5,301 nucleotides of DNA, taken from an uncultured Clostridia bacterium. GTDB taxonomy: Bacteria > Bacillota > Clostridia > Christensenellales > DTU072. Every line of letters begins with the position of its first letter. Position 1 is the first letter of the stretch. Made by a program: the position numbers and the translations under genes. Of the stretch, positions 1 to 5,301 are shown one piece after another. The DNA is taken from NCBI GenBank assembly GCA_934296355.1, contig CAKRAY010000109.1:1-5301 (forward strand). Direction: 5' to 3'. Under the pieces are notes generated by a model. The model saw nothing but the letters and a program-made list of their open reading frames with translations. It made no database searches and had not been told where the DNA came from.

Positions 1-12
1 ATTTCATTCTAA
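1..12 (+). CDS. Probable last three codons of rimP (ribosome maturation factor)
   Basis: Read in frame 1, the window opens with Ile-Ser-Phe and a TAA stop, 37 bases before the nusA start. RimP is the usual gene immediately upstream of nusA in Bacillota, and RimP proteins very often end in a phenylalanine, so this is most likely its 3' end. The evidence is thin: three codons cannot identify a family. A second open frame from base 3 runs to a TGA at 51-53 overlapping the nusA start, and its translation resembles no RimP ending. The call rests mainly on gene order. Confidence 0.4.
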   Translation: MSF

Positions 13-31
13 AATCGTACACGAGAATCGT

Positions 32-38
32 AAGGAGG
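32..38 (+). promoter_or_regulatory. Shine-Dalgarno site of nusA
   Basis: AAGGAGG is a perfect match to the anti-Shine-Dalgarno end of 16S rRNA. It lies 11 bases before the ATG at 50, with an A-rich spacer (eight A in a row at 43-50). It is the strongest ribosome binding site in the window and fixes the nusA start. No promoter is recognisable in the short leader. Confidence 0.9.
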
Positions 39-49
39 ATTCAAAAAAA

Positions 50-1129
50 ATGAACAACAGAGAATTTTTTATTGCTCTTGACGAATTAGCGAGAGAAAAA
101 AAACTTGACAAAAAAATGCTTATCGCATCCATAGAAGCGGGACTTGCTTCCGCGTATAAAAAGGAAATGGGCGAAAGCAGAACAGTAACCGCGAAAATCA
201 ATGAAGAAACGGGAGTAGTCGTTTTTTACGCTTATCAAGTCGTTGTTGACGGCGAGCCGCAAGAAGACAGCCAACTTTCTTTGGAAGAAGCGCGCGATAT
301 TAAACCGGACGCGAAAATCGGCGATATAATCGGCGAAGATATATCTACGACTGCTCTTAGCAGAATTGCAGCGCAAACCGCAAAGCAAGTTATTATGCAA
401 AGAATCAACGAGGCTATCAGAGAACAAATAACCAACGAAATGAACGATAAAGAAGGCGAATTGGTCAGCGCAATCGTAAGACGCGTAGAAAACAGTATGG
501 TTTACGTTGAAATTACGAGTTCGCAGATGGAAGGCGTTATGTCGCTCCGCGACCAGGTTTACGGCGAAACCTATAACGTAGGCGATATCATTAAAGTGTA
601 TGTTAAAAAAGTTACCGAAACTCAAAGAGGCGGTACGCAAGTTATCGTCAGCCGTAGTTGCGCCGGTTTTGTAAAGAAACTTTTCGAAATAGAAGTTCCC
701 GAGTTACGCATTGGATTGGTAAAAATAAAGAATATCGTAAGAGAAGCGGGTAATCGTACTAAAATGGCAGTTTATTCCGACGACCCGAACGTAGACGCGC
801 TTTCCGCTTGCATCGGTATTAAGGGCGAAAGAGTCAACAACGTCGTTTCCGAACTTAACGGCGAAAAAATCGATATTATTCCCTATACTTCCAATCTCGA
901 AGAATATATCGTTCGTTGTTTGAATCCCTTAAAGAGCGTTATCAGTATTAAAATCGACGAAGAAGCGAAAAGAGCGCAAGTTATCGTTGCGGACGACAAA
1001 CTCTCTTTGGCTATCGGAAGAGGCGGTATGAACGCTAAACTTGCGGCAAGACTTACGGGATTGAAACTCGATATTAAGTCTTTCAGTTCGGTGACGGATA
1101 TAGCCGATATTGACCATGAAGATAAATAA
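50..1129 (+). CDS. nusA: Transcription termination/antitermination factor NusA
   Basis: NusA binds RNA polymerase and nascent RNA, modulates pausing and intrinsic termination, and takes part in rRNA antitermination complexes. The 359-residue product has the standard order: an N-terminal polymerase-binding domain (about 1-130, with RIAAQTAKQV at 105-114), an S1 domain (about 135-201), KH1 (about 204-280, GIKGERV at 256-262, then GEKIDII) and KH2 (about 282-346, with LSLAIGRGG at 318-326 followed by NAKLAARLTG). It lacks the C-terminal acidic repeats of proteobacterial NusA, as is normal for Bacillota. The start follows a perfect Shine-Dalgarno. The 3' end overlaps rnpM by 14 bases. Several signature positions are altered: SRSCAGF replaces the usual SRTHPGF, DALSAC replaces DPVGAC before the KH1 loop, and the tryptophan after LTG in KH2 is Leu338. 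The identity is not in doubt. The effect of these changes is unknown. Confidence 0.98.
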   Translation: MNNREFFIALDELAREKKLDKKMLIASIEAGLASAYKKEMGESRTVTAKINEETGVVVFYAYQVVVDGEPQEDSQLSLEEARDIKPDAKIGDIIGEDISTTALSRIAAQTAKQVIMQRINEAIREQITNEMNDKEGELVSAIVRRVENSMVYVEITSSQMEGVMSLRDQVYGETYNVGDIIKVYVKKVTETQRGGTQVIVSRSCAGFVKKLFEIEVPELRIGLVKIKNIVREAGNRTKMAVYSDDPNVDALSACIGIKGERVNNVVSELNGEKIDIIPYTSNLEEYIVRCLNPLKSVISIKIDEEAKRAQVIVADDKLSLAIGRGGMNAKLAARLTGLKLDIKSFSSVTDIADIDHEDK

Positions 1130-1397
1130 ACCCAAGCAAATTCCTTACAGAATGTGCGTTGTCTGTAGGGAAATGTTACCTAAAACGAACCTCAACCGTA
1201 TCGTAATAACCAAAGAAGGAGAAGTTTTTTTCGACGAAAACGGTAAGGCGAACGGTAGAGGCGCGTATTTATGTAAAAGCAAATCCTGCATAGATACATG
1301 TTTGAAAAAAAAGTCGTTAAATCGAATTTTCAAACGTGAAATATCAGATGAAATATACGCAAGACTTATAGCGGAGTATGAGAGAAGCGGCAATTAA
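1116..1397 (+). CDS. rnpM: RNase P modulator RnpM (YlxR, DUF448 family)
   Basis: This is a small basic RNA-binding protein of the YlxR/DUF448 family. The Bacillus subtilis member binds RNase P RNA and modulates RNase P activity, hence the name RnpM. The 93-residue product shows the family signatures RMCVVCRE (12-19, Cys14 and Cys17) and NGRGAYLC (46-53, Cys53), followed by the usual lysine-rich helix LKKKSLNRIFK (63-73). Two further cysteines lie at 58 and 62. The ATG at 1116 is chosen because it gives the typical short lysine-rich lead-in before RMCVVC. A TTG two codons earlier (1110) is possible and would give 95 residues. Neither start has a clear Shine-Dalgarno, so translation probably depends on coupling with nusA, which it overlaps by 14 bases. 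It sits in the conserved nusA-ylxR-ylxQ-infB order. Confidence 0.93.
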   Translation: MKINKPKQIPYRMCVVCREMLPKTNLNRIVITKEGEVFFDENGKANGRGAYLCKSKSCIDTCLKKKSLNRIFKREISDEIYARLIAEYERSGN

Positions 1398-1683
1398 ATG
1401 TTATTTAGGGTTTGCCATAAAAATGAGGAAAGTCGTTTATGGCGTTGACGGTATAACTATGTGTTATCCGTCTAGGAAACCCTTCTTGGTGCTTATCGAT
1501 AAGAATTTAAGTGACAACAGTCGCTCAAAATTAAACGCTTATTTAGATAAGTACGACATACCGCGCTTTATACTCGATATGAAAGTCTTGTTTCCGGACA
1601 GGAATTGCAAGGCGGTCGGCATACAAGATAGAAACCTATCAATGACGATCGAACAAAAATTAAAGGAGATAGAAAATGGCTGA
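1378..1683 (+). CDS. ylxQ: L7Ae/L30e-type RNA-binding protein YlxQ
   Basis: The 101-residue product is a small single-domain protein of the ribosomal L7Ae/L30e/Gadd45 superfamily. Members bind kink-turn or related RNA, but the cellular role of YlxQ is not settled. Support comes from its place between ylxR and infB, its size, and the N-terminal family motif: [13 protein letters not shown] (10-22) matches the LGLAxRAxKxxxG pattern of YlxQ proteins. A buried strand follows (FLVLIDKN, 36-43), then DNSRSKL (46-52, the usual SNTxKK segment) and a cytosolic helix to the end. The sequence is divergent, so the assignment leans partly on context. The start at 1378 overlaps rnpM by 20 bases. GGAG at 1373-1376 is too close to the ATG to act as its ribosome site, which suggests translational coupling. 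The TGA stop overlaps the infB start by 8 bases. No catalytic residues are expected. Confidence 0.86.
   Translation: MREAAIKCYLGFAIKMRKVVYGVDGITMCYPSRKPFLVLIDKNLSDNSRSKLNAYLDKYDIPRFILDMKVLFPDRNCKAVGIQDRNLSMTIEQKLKEIENG
1662..1668 (+). promoter_or_regulatory. Shine-Dalgarno site of infB
   Basis: AAAGGAG lies inside the end of ylxQ, 7 bases before the ATG at 1676. The match and spacing are good. This fixes the infB start and would let infB be translated independently of ylxQ even though the two genes overlap. Confidence 0.88.
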
Positions 1684-4156
1684 AAACAAAGCAACGATTA
1701 GAGATCGTGTCAATATTGCTAAAACTATTGCCGAGAATGAAAACGTAGCGGTAAAGCCTGTATTAGATAAGGCGAAGGACGTGCAATCGGGAATTGCGTT
1801 AATAAAAACTAAAGTCGAGGCGGCAAGAGCGTTATTTTTAGAGAAAAAAGCCGCGGAAGTTAAAGTAGAAGAAGTTGTAGTCGAACCTACCGTTACGGAA
1901 ACGGTTAAGGTCGAGGAAACAGTTCCCGAAACGCCTACTTCTCCCAACCAAGTCGAGCCCGACGCGTTCGGAGAAGAAGAAAAACCGGAAATATCGGATA
2001 TAACGGGCATAAGAGTGGAAGACTTTATAGGAACCAGTAAACCTAAAAAACCGGAGAACAAGCCTAACAATATAAATGTATCTACGGCTACGAATAGTAA
2101 TCGTTTTTCGAGTAATAAACCGATGAATTCCAATGCGAACGATAGGCAAACGAATAATAGCGGTTCCCAAAAGAAGAACTCGGGAAACAATAACAATTCA
2201 ACCAAGAAAAAAGGTTTCGAAGAAAAGAAGACGTTGAACAAAAGAGAAAAAGTGAAAAGAGGTTACGAAGACAATCACGCTTCGGTTGAATATGACGAAA
2301 CGACGGGCGAGATTATGAAAATCAGAGTTCGCAAATCGAACAACGAGAAGAAGAAACACGTTGTTCCGCAACAAATGGTAATAGACCATGCGGTAATAAC
2401 GACCGAAAATATTACTATTAAGCAATTGAGCGAAAAAATCGGTAAATCCGCTCCGGAAATAATCAAGAAGTTATTTTTGGAATTCAGCATTATAAAAACC
2501 ATTAACGATACAATAGATTACGACACGGCGGAACTTATCGCGGCGGAATTCAACGTTACGCTCGAATTGAAACTCGAACAAACCAGCGAAGAAAAATTGT
2601 TTATGATGCATAAGGACGACGATGACGACGACGCGGCTGCATTGTTTAGACGTCCGCCTATCGTTACCATAATGGGACACGTCGACCACGGTAAAACTTC
2701 GATTTTGGACTATATCAGAAAGTCTAACGTTGCGTCGGGCGAAGCCGGCGGTATTACGCAACATATCGGCGCTTATACGATTAAAGTTCCTTACGGCGGA
2801 GAAACGAGGCAAATCACTTTCTTGGATACGCCCGGCCACGAAGCGTTTACGGCTATGCGTCAGCGCGGCGCGAATATTACCGATATAGTAATAATCGTCG
2901 TTGCGGCGGACGACGGAATAATGCCACAAACAATCGAGGCTATAAACCATGCGAAAGCCGCCAAAGTTCCGATTATCGTCGCTATCAATAAAATGGATAA
3001 GGTCGGAGCGAACCCCGATAGAATTTTACAACAGTTAGCCGATAACGGTTTGGTTGTAGAAGACTGGGGTGGCGACGTTCCCTGCGTAAGAGTAAGCGCG
3101 AAAACAGGCGAAAACATCAATTTATTACTAGAAACGTTGCTTACCGTTGCCGATATAGGCGACTTTAAGGCTAATCCCGACAGACCCGCGAGAGGTACGA
3201 TTATCGAGGCCAAACTCGATAAGGGCAAGGGAACGGTTGCGACCGTACTTGTCCAAAACGGTACGTTGAAAGTAGGTAACTACATTGTCGCGGGAACGAC
3301 GATAGGAAGAGTAAGGGCAATGTTCGACGACAAGGGCAACAAGGTAAACGAAGCCTTGCCGAGCATGCCGGTTTCCATTTTAGGTTTACAAAACGTGCCT
3401 AATGCGGGCGACCAATTAATGGCGGTAGACGATGAAAAACTTTCAAGACAAGTTGCCGAAGAAAGAATGGCGCGAGAGAGAAGCGAACGCTCGATGACCA
3501 AGAAAGCCTCGCTCGAAGACGTTTTCTCGAGGATTGAAGAAGGTAAGTTGAAAGATTTGAATCTTATCATAAAAGCCGACGTTCAAGGTAGCGTCGAAGC
3601 CGTTAAACAATCGTTGCTTAAACTCAGCAATGACGAAGTTAAGGTACACGTTATTCATAGCGGCGTAGGCGCAATTAACGAATCCGACGTAGCGCTTGCC
3701 GACACTGCCAACGCGATTATAATCGGATTTAACATCAGACCCGATTCCAACGCAAGAAACACGGCTGAAAAAATCGGCGTCGACATCAGATTATATCGTA
3801 TCATTTACGACGCGATCGACGACGTGGAAAACGCTATTAAGGGAATGCTTGCTCCTACTTACAGCGAACAATATCTCGGTAGAGCGGAAGTTAGACAGAT
3901 TTACAAGATTTCCAGCGTCGGAACAATTGCCGGATGTATGGTCAAAGACGGTAAAATTACTCGAAACGCAAAAGTCAGATTGTTACGTAACGGCGTAGTT
4001 ATTACCGAAACGCAAATCGCTTCTTTAAGAAGAATCAAGGACGACGTAAAAGAAGTAATTGCGGGATTTGATTGCGGTATAGGTTTAGATAAGTATAGCG
4101 ATATACACGTGGACGACGTAATCGAAGCGTATACTATTGAGGAGAATAGGCTGTAA
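1676..4156 (+). CDS. infB: Translation initiation factor IF-2
   Basis: IF-2 is the GTPase that brings fMet-tRNA to the 30S subunit and promotes 50S joining. The 826-residue protein contains a single recognisable IF2_N-type helical domain (about 240-298). The GTPase domain has P-loop GHVDHGKT (334-341), switch I GGITQHIG (358-365), DTPGHE with catalytic His388 (384-389), NKMD (438-441) and SAK (474-476). Next come a beta-barrel (about 505-600), the C1 domain (about 625-725, ADVQGSVEA at 634-642) and the C2 fMet-tRNA-binding barrel (about 735-826, Cys754 and Cys800). All GTPase motifs are intact. The first 230 residues are unusual: a predicted helical, charged 1-60 segment that does not look like the usual N-terminal IF2_N repeat, an acidic Val/Glu/Pro tract (60-104) and an Asn/Ser/Lys-rich linker (121-180). 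Six aspartates at 314-319 precede the GTPase domain. The start has a good Shine-Dalgarno. The stop forms TAATG with rbfA. Confidence 0.99.
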   Translation: MAENKATIRDRVNIAKTIAENENVAVKPVLDKAKDVQSGIALIKTKVEAARALFLEKKAAEVKVEEVVVEPTVTETVKVEETVPETPTSPNQVEPDAFGEEEKPEISDITGIRVEDFIGTSKPKKPENKPNNINVSTATNSNRFSSNKPMNSNANDRQTNNSGSQKKNSGNNNNSTKKKGFEEKKTLNKREKVKRGYEDNHASVEYDETTGEIMKIRVRKSNNEKKKHVVPQQMVIDHAVITTENITIKQLSEKIGKSAPEIIKKLFLEFSIIKTINDTIDYDTAELIAAEFNVTLELKLEQTSEEKLFMMHKDDDDDDAAALFRRPPIVTIMGHVDHGKTSILDYIRKSNVASGEAGGITQHIGAYTIKVPYGGETRQITFLDTPGHEAFTAMRQRGANITDIVIIVVAADDGIMPQTIEAINHAKAAKVPIIVAINKMDKVGANPDRILQQLADNGLVVEDWGGDVPCVRVSAKTGENINLLLETLLTVADIGDFKANPDRPARGTIIEAKLDKGKGTVATVLVQNGTLKVGNYIVAGTTIGRVRAMFDDKGNKVNEALPSMPVSILGLQNVPNAGDQLMAVDDEKLSRQVAEERMARERSERSMTKKASLEDVFSRIEEGKLKDLNLIIKADVQGSVEAVKQSLLKLSNDEVKVHVIHSGVGAINESDVALADTANAIIIGFNIRPDSNARNTAEKIGVDIRLYRIIYDAIDDVENAIKGMLAPTYSEQYLGRAEVRQIYKISSVGTIAGCMVKDGKITRNAKVRLLRNGVVITETQIASLRRIKDDVKEVIAGFDCGIGLDKYSDIHVDDVIEAYTIEENRL
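1859..1924 (+). repeat. Degenerate 45-base repeat in the acidic tract of infB
   Basis: The heptapeptides VKVEEVV (residues 62-68) and VKVEETV (77-83) of IF-2 lie exactly 15 codons apart. At the DNA level they differ mostly at third positions, so if they arose by duplication the event is old. Similarity fades after the first seven residues. Chance within a Val/Glu-rich tract remains possible. Confidence 0.4.
2036..2215 (+). other. Asn/Ser/Lys-rich low-complexity linker coding segment in infB
   Basis: Residues 121-180 of IF-2 contain 17 Asn, 10 Ser and 10 Lys in 60 positions and no recognisable domain. The DNA here is visibly richer in A than the rest of the gene. It is most likely a flexible, positively charged tether between the N-terminal helical segment and the single IF2_N-type domain. 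Length and composition of such linkers vary widely among IF-2 proteins. Confidence 0.75.
4139..4144 (+). promoter_or_regulatory. Shine-Dalgarno site of rbfA
   Basis: GAGGAG within the last codons of infB lies 11 bases before the rbfA ATG at 4156. The spacing is a little long. A weaker AGG at 4148-4150 is nearer. Together with the TAATG stop-start overlap this supports coupled translation of infB and rbfA. Confidence 0.7.
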
Positions 4157-4509
4157 TGGGAAAAATCGAACGCGTTGACGACGAAATATGTAAAATATTA
4201 AACGAAATCATTGCGCATGAAATGAAGGACCCGAGGCTCGACACGTTGATTAACGTGACGAGCGTCGAGACTTCTAAAGACTTAAAGAGCGCAAAAGTTT
4301 ACGTCAGTATAATGGATAAAACCATGGCGAAAGACGCATTGAAAGTCCTTAACAACGCGTCTTCCTATATAAGAGGATTGTTATTCGACAGATTAAAAAT
4401 CAGATTCGTACCGCACATGGTATTCAAACTCGACGAATCGCTTGACCACGGTTTTCATATCGAACAAATAATTAAAGAATTACACGAAAACGATAAACGC
4501 GATGAATAA
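4156..4509 (+). CDS. rbfA: 30S ribosome-binding factor RbfA
   Basis: RbfA is a small KH-like protein that binds the immature 30S subunit and is needed for late 16S rRNA 5'-end maturation and cold adaptation. The 117-residue product is of normal length. It has the family landmarks: RVDDEICKILNEII (6-19), EMKDPRL (22-28), VTSVETSKDLKSAKVYVS (34-51), YIRGLLFDRLKIRFVP (71-86) and FKLDESLDHG (90-99), where LDDSIEYG is typical. The start overlaps the infB stop by one base (TAATG) and has an upstream GAGGAG. The helix-kink motif that RbfA has in place of the KH GxxG, normally Ala-x-Gly, reads Ala68-Ser69-Ser70 here. Bacillus has ylxP between infB and rbfA; this genome does not. The next gene, nrnA, overlaps the 3' end by 8 bases. 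Confidence 0.97.
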   Translation: MGKIERVDDEICKILNEIIAHEMKDPRLDTLINVTSVETSKDLKSAKVYVSIMDKTMAKDALKVLNNASSYIRGLLFDRLKIRFVPHMVFKLDESLDHGFHIEQIIKELHENDKRDE

Positions 4510-5301
4510 TGATTTTTTTGAAATAAAAAAAATGTTTAGCGAAGCGAACGCAATCGCGATTTACATGCACGTTAATCCCGATTGCGATTGCCTGGGTTCG
4601 GCGCTTGCCTTATATGCTTTTTTGACTAAGATGGGCAAAAAAGCTGTGGTTTTTTCGCCTGATTTAACCACAAATCAAATGTATCCCGAAAAGATAAGAT
4701 TTCTCCCCGGGTTTGACATCGTTAATTCAAACGAGTCGAATATAACAAAATTCGACCTTTCCGTCGGATTAGATACGGGAGACGCTGGGCGTTTGGGCGA
4801 AATTGCATTTCGAAAATTTGTAAAAGCAAGAAAAACTTTAGTTATCGACCATCACGAAATTCACGAGGATTACGCGCAATACACTTATAGAGAATGGGAC
4901 GCGGTAAGCACTACGCAAATTCTTTATAAACTTTTTTGCTATATCAATCCGGAATTTATCGACAAAGATACCGCTACTTGTTTGTATGCCGGAATGGTTA
5001 CCGACAGCGGCGGTTTTACCTTTGAATCGAATAGCGCGGAGAGTTATTATATCGCAAGCAAACTTATCGAAAAAGGAATCGATTTCAGCGCGATTTGCGA
5101 AAGACTTCTTAAGGATATTACCAAACGCGTTTATATTTTGAAAAACAGGGTTCTTTCTCGAACAAAATTTTACGAAAACGACCGCATTGCGATAATCGTG
5201 TTCAGATTAAAAGATTTTGAAGAAACAAATACTTCGGATAAGGATACGGACGGAATAATAAACAACGCGCAAAACGTGTGCGGAGTAGATTTGGCTATTT
5301 C
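4502..5301 (+). CDS. nrnA: DHH-family phosphoesterase, NrnA-like oligoribonuclease/pAp phosphatase (3' truncated)
   Basis: The product degrades short oligoribonucleotides and dephosphorylates 3'-phosphoadenosine 5'-phosphate, by analogy with NrnA. It is expected to be cytosolic and Mn-dependent. The 266 residues visible contain the metal-binding motifs in order: HVNPDCD (23-29, His23, Asp27, Asp29), LDTGDAGRLG (90-99, Asp91), DHH (116-118) and MVTDSGGF (165-172, Asp168), followed by the linker into the DHHA1 domain (DGIINNAQNVCGVDLAI, 250-266). The window ends there, so the C-terminal GG-containing DHHA1 motif cannot be checked. The ATG at 4502 is chosen because it gives the usual leader of about 20 residues before the first His. 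ATG 4532 is an alternative. Neither has a Shine-Dalgarno, which fits coupling to rbfA. A position after rbfA is typical of Clostridia, where truB and ribF usually follow. Confidence 0.88.
   Translation, partial: MNNDFFEIKKMFSEANAIAIYMHVNPDCDCLGSALALYAFLTKMGKKAVVFSPDLTTNQMYPEKIRFLPGFDIVNSNESNITKFDLSVGLDTGDAGRLGEIAFRKFVKARKTLVIDHHEIHEDYAQYTYREWDAVSTTQILYKLFCYINPEFIDKDTATCLYAGMVTDSGGFTFESNSAESYYIASKLIEKGIDFSAICERLLKDITKRVYILKNRVLSRTKFYENDRIAIIVFRLKDFEETNTSDKDTDGIINNAQNVCGVDLAI

Noticed and set aside
13..32. Direct repeat of AATCGTA (13-19 and 26-32) just before the nusA Shine-Dalgarno
   Set aside because: Two copies of a heptamer in AT-leaning DNA are not enough to call an operator. Most of the leader lies outside the window.
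96..116. A8 (96-103) and A7 (110-116) runs in nusA resembling slippery frameshift sequences
   Set aside because: The zero frame continues through a complete NusA. I see no downstream stimulatory structure, and Lys-rich runs are expected at this base composition.
86..640. Minus-strand open frame of 184 codons opposite nusA
   Set aside because: It lies wholly within the well-supported nusA gene, has no Shine-Dalgarno, and its translation (rich in Phe, Arg, Asn and Tyr) matches no family I recognise. It is a by-product of nusA codon use.
1676..1683. Possible alternative genetic code with TGA read as tryptophan, since ylxQ ends in TGA overlapping infB
   Set aside because: ylxQ has its normal length when ending at this TGA, and tryptophans in IF-2 (Trp464) and NrnA (Trp132) use TGG.
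1660..2241. Minus-strand open frame of 193 codons opposite the infB 5' part, with Leu/Phe/Ser/Thr-rich hydrophobic stretches
   Set aside because: The hydrophobic look comes from the complement of Lys/Glu/Asn codons in the IF-2 linker. There is no ribosome site and no domain, and the sense gene is certain.
1676..2700. Possible internal translation start for a shorter IF-2 isoform, as in Escherichia coli
   Set aside because: I inspected in-frame ATGs at residues 214, 234 and 310-311. None has a convincing Shine-Dalgarno at a proper distance.
2471..2950. Minus-strand open frame of 159 codons opposite the infB GTPase region
   Set aside because: It is the complement of strongly conserved IF-2 GTPase sequence and has no independent coding evidence.
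4645..4672. Inverted repeat TGTGGTT / AACCACA with a 14-base loop inside nrnA
   Set aside because: The stem is only 7 bp, the loop is long, no U-tract follows, and it lies within conserved coding sequence. It is not a credible terminator or regulatory element.

Overview
The window is one uninterrupted stretch of a core translation and RNA-metabolism operon, read entirely on the plus strand: (probable end of rimP)-nusA-rnpM(ylxR)-ylxQ-infB-rbfA-nrnA. The gene order, the 359-residue NusA without C-terminal acidic repeats, the YlxR and YlxQ genes between nusA and infB, and the DHH phosphoesterase directly after rbfA all point to a Bacillota of the class Clostridia. The ylxP gene that Bacillus carries between infB and rbfA is absent. 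Base composition looks like roughly 40-45% GC by eye. Many positions usually invariant in NusA, IF2 and RbfA are changed, so I infer a divergent, perhaps uncultured, lineage. TGA ends ylxQ and tryptophan is read from TGG, so the standard bacterial code applies.

Layout: bases 1-49 hold the likely last three codons of rimP and a perfect Shine-Dalgarno before nusA. nusA (50-1129) is followed by rnpM (1116-1397), ylxQ (1378-1683), infB (1676-4156), rbfA (4156-4509) and a 3'-truncated nrnA (4502 to the window end). Each successive pair of genes from nusA onward overlaps, by 14, 20, 8, 1 and 8 bases. There is no room for an internal terminator or a dedicated promoter, so one transcript with coupled translation is the simplest reading. 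No stretch of 300 bases lacks a gene.

How the genes work together: NusA controls RNA polymerase pausing and termination and takes part in rRNA transcription. RnpM (YlxR) binds RNase P RNA. YlxQ is an L7Ae-type RNA-binding protein. IF2 delivers initiator tRNA to the ribosome. RbfA matures the 30S subunit. NrnA clears oligoribonucleotides and pAp. I saw no mobile element, tRNA, rRNA, CRISPR array or riboswitch. I found no convincing undescribed system. The points most worth a second look are the unusual N-terminal part of IF2, substitutions in its fMet-binding pocket, and altered signature motifs in NusA, RbfA and NrnA.
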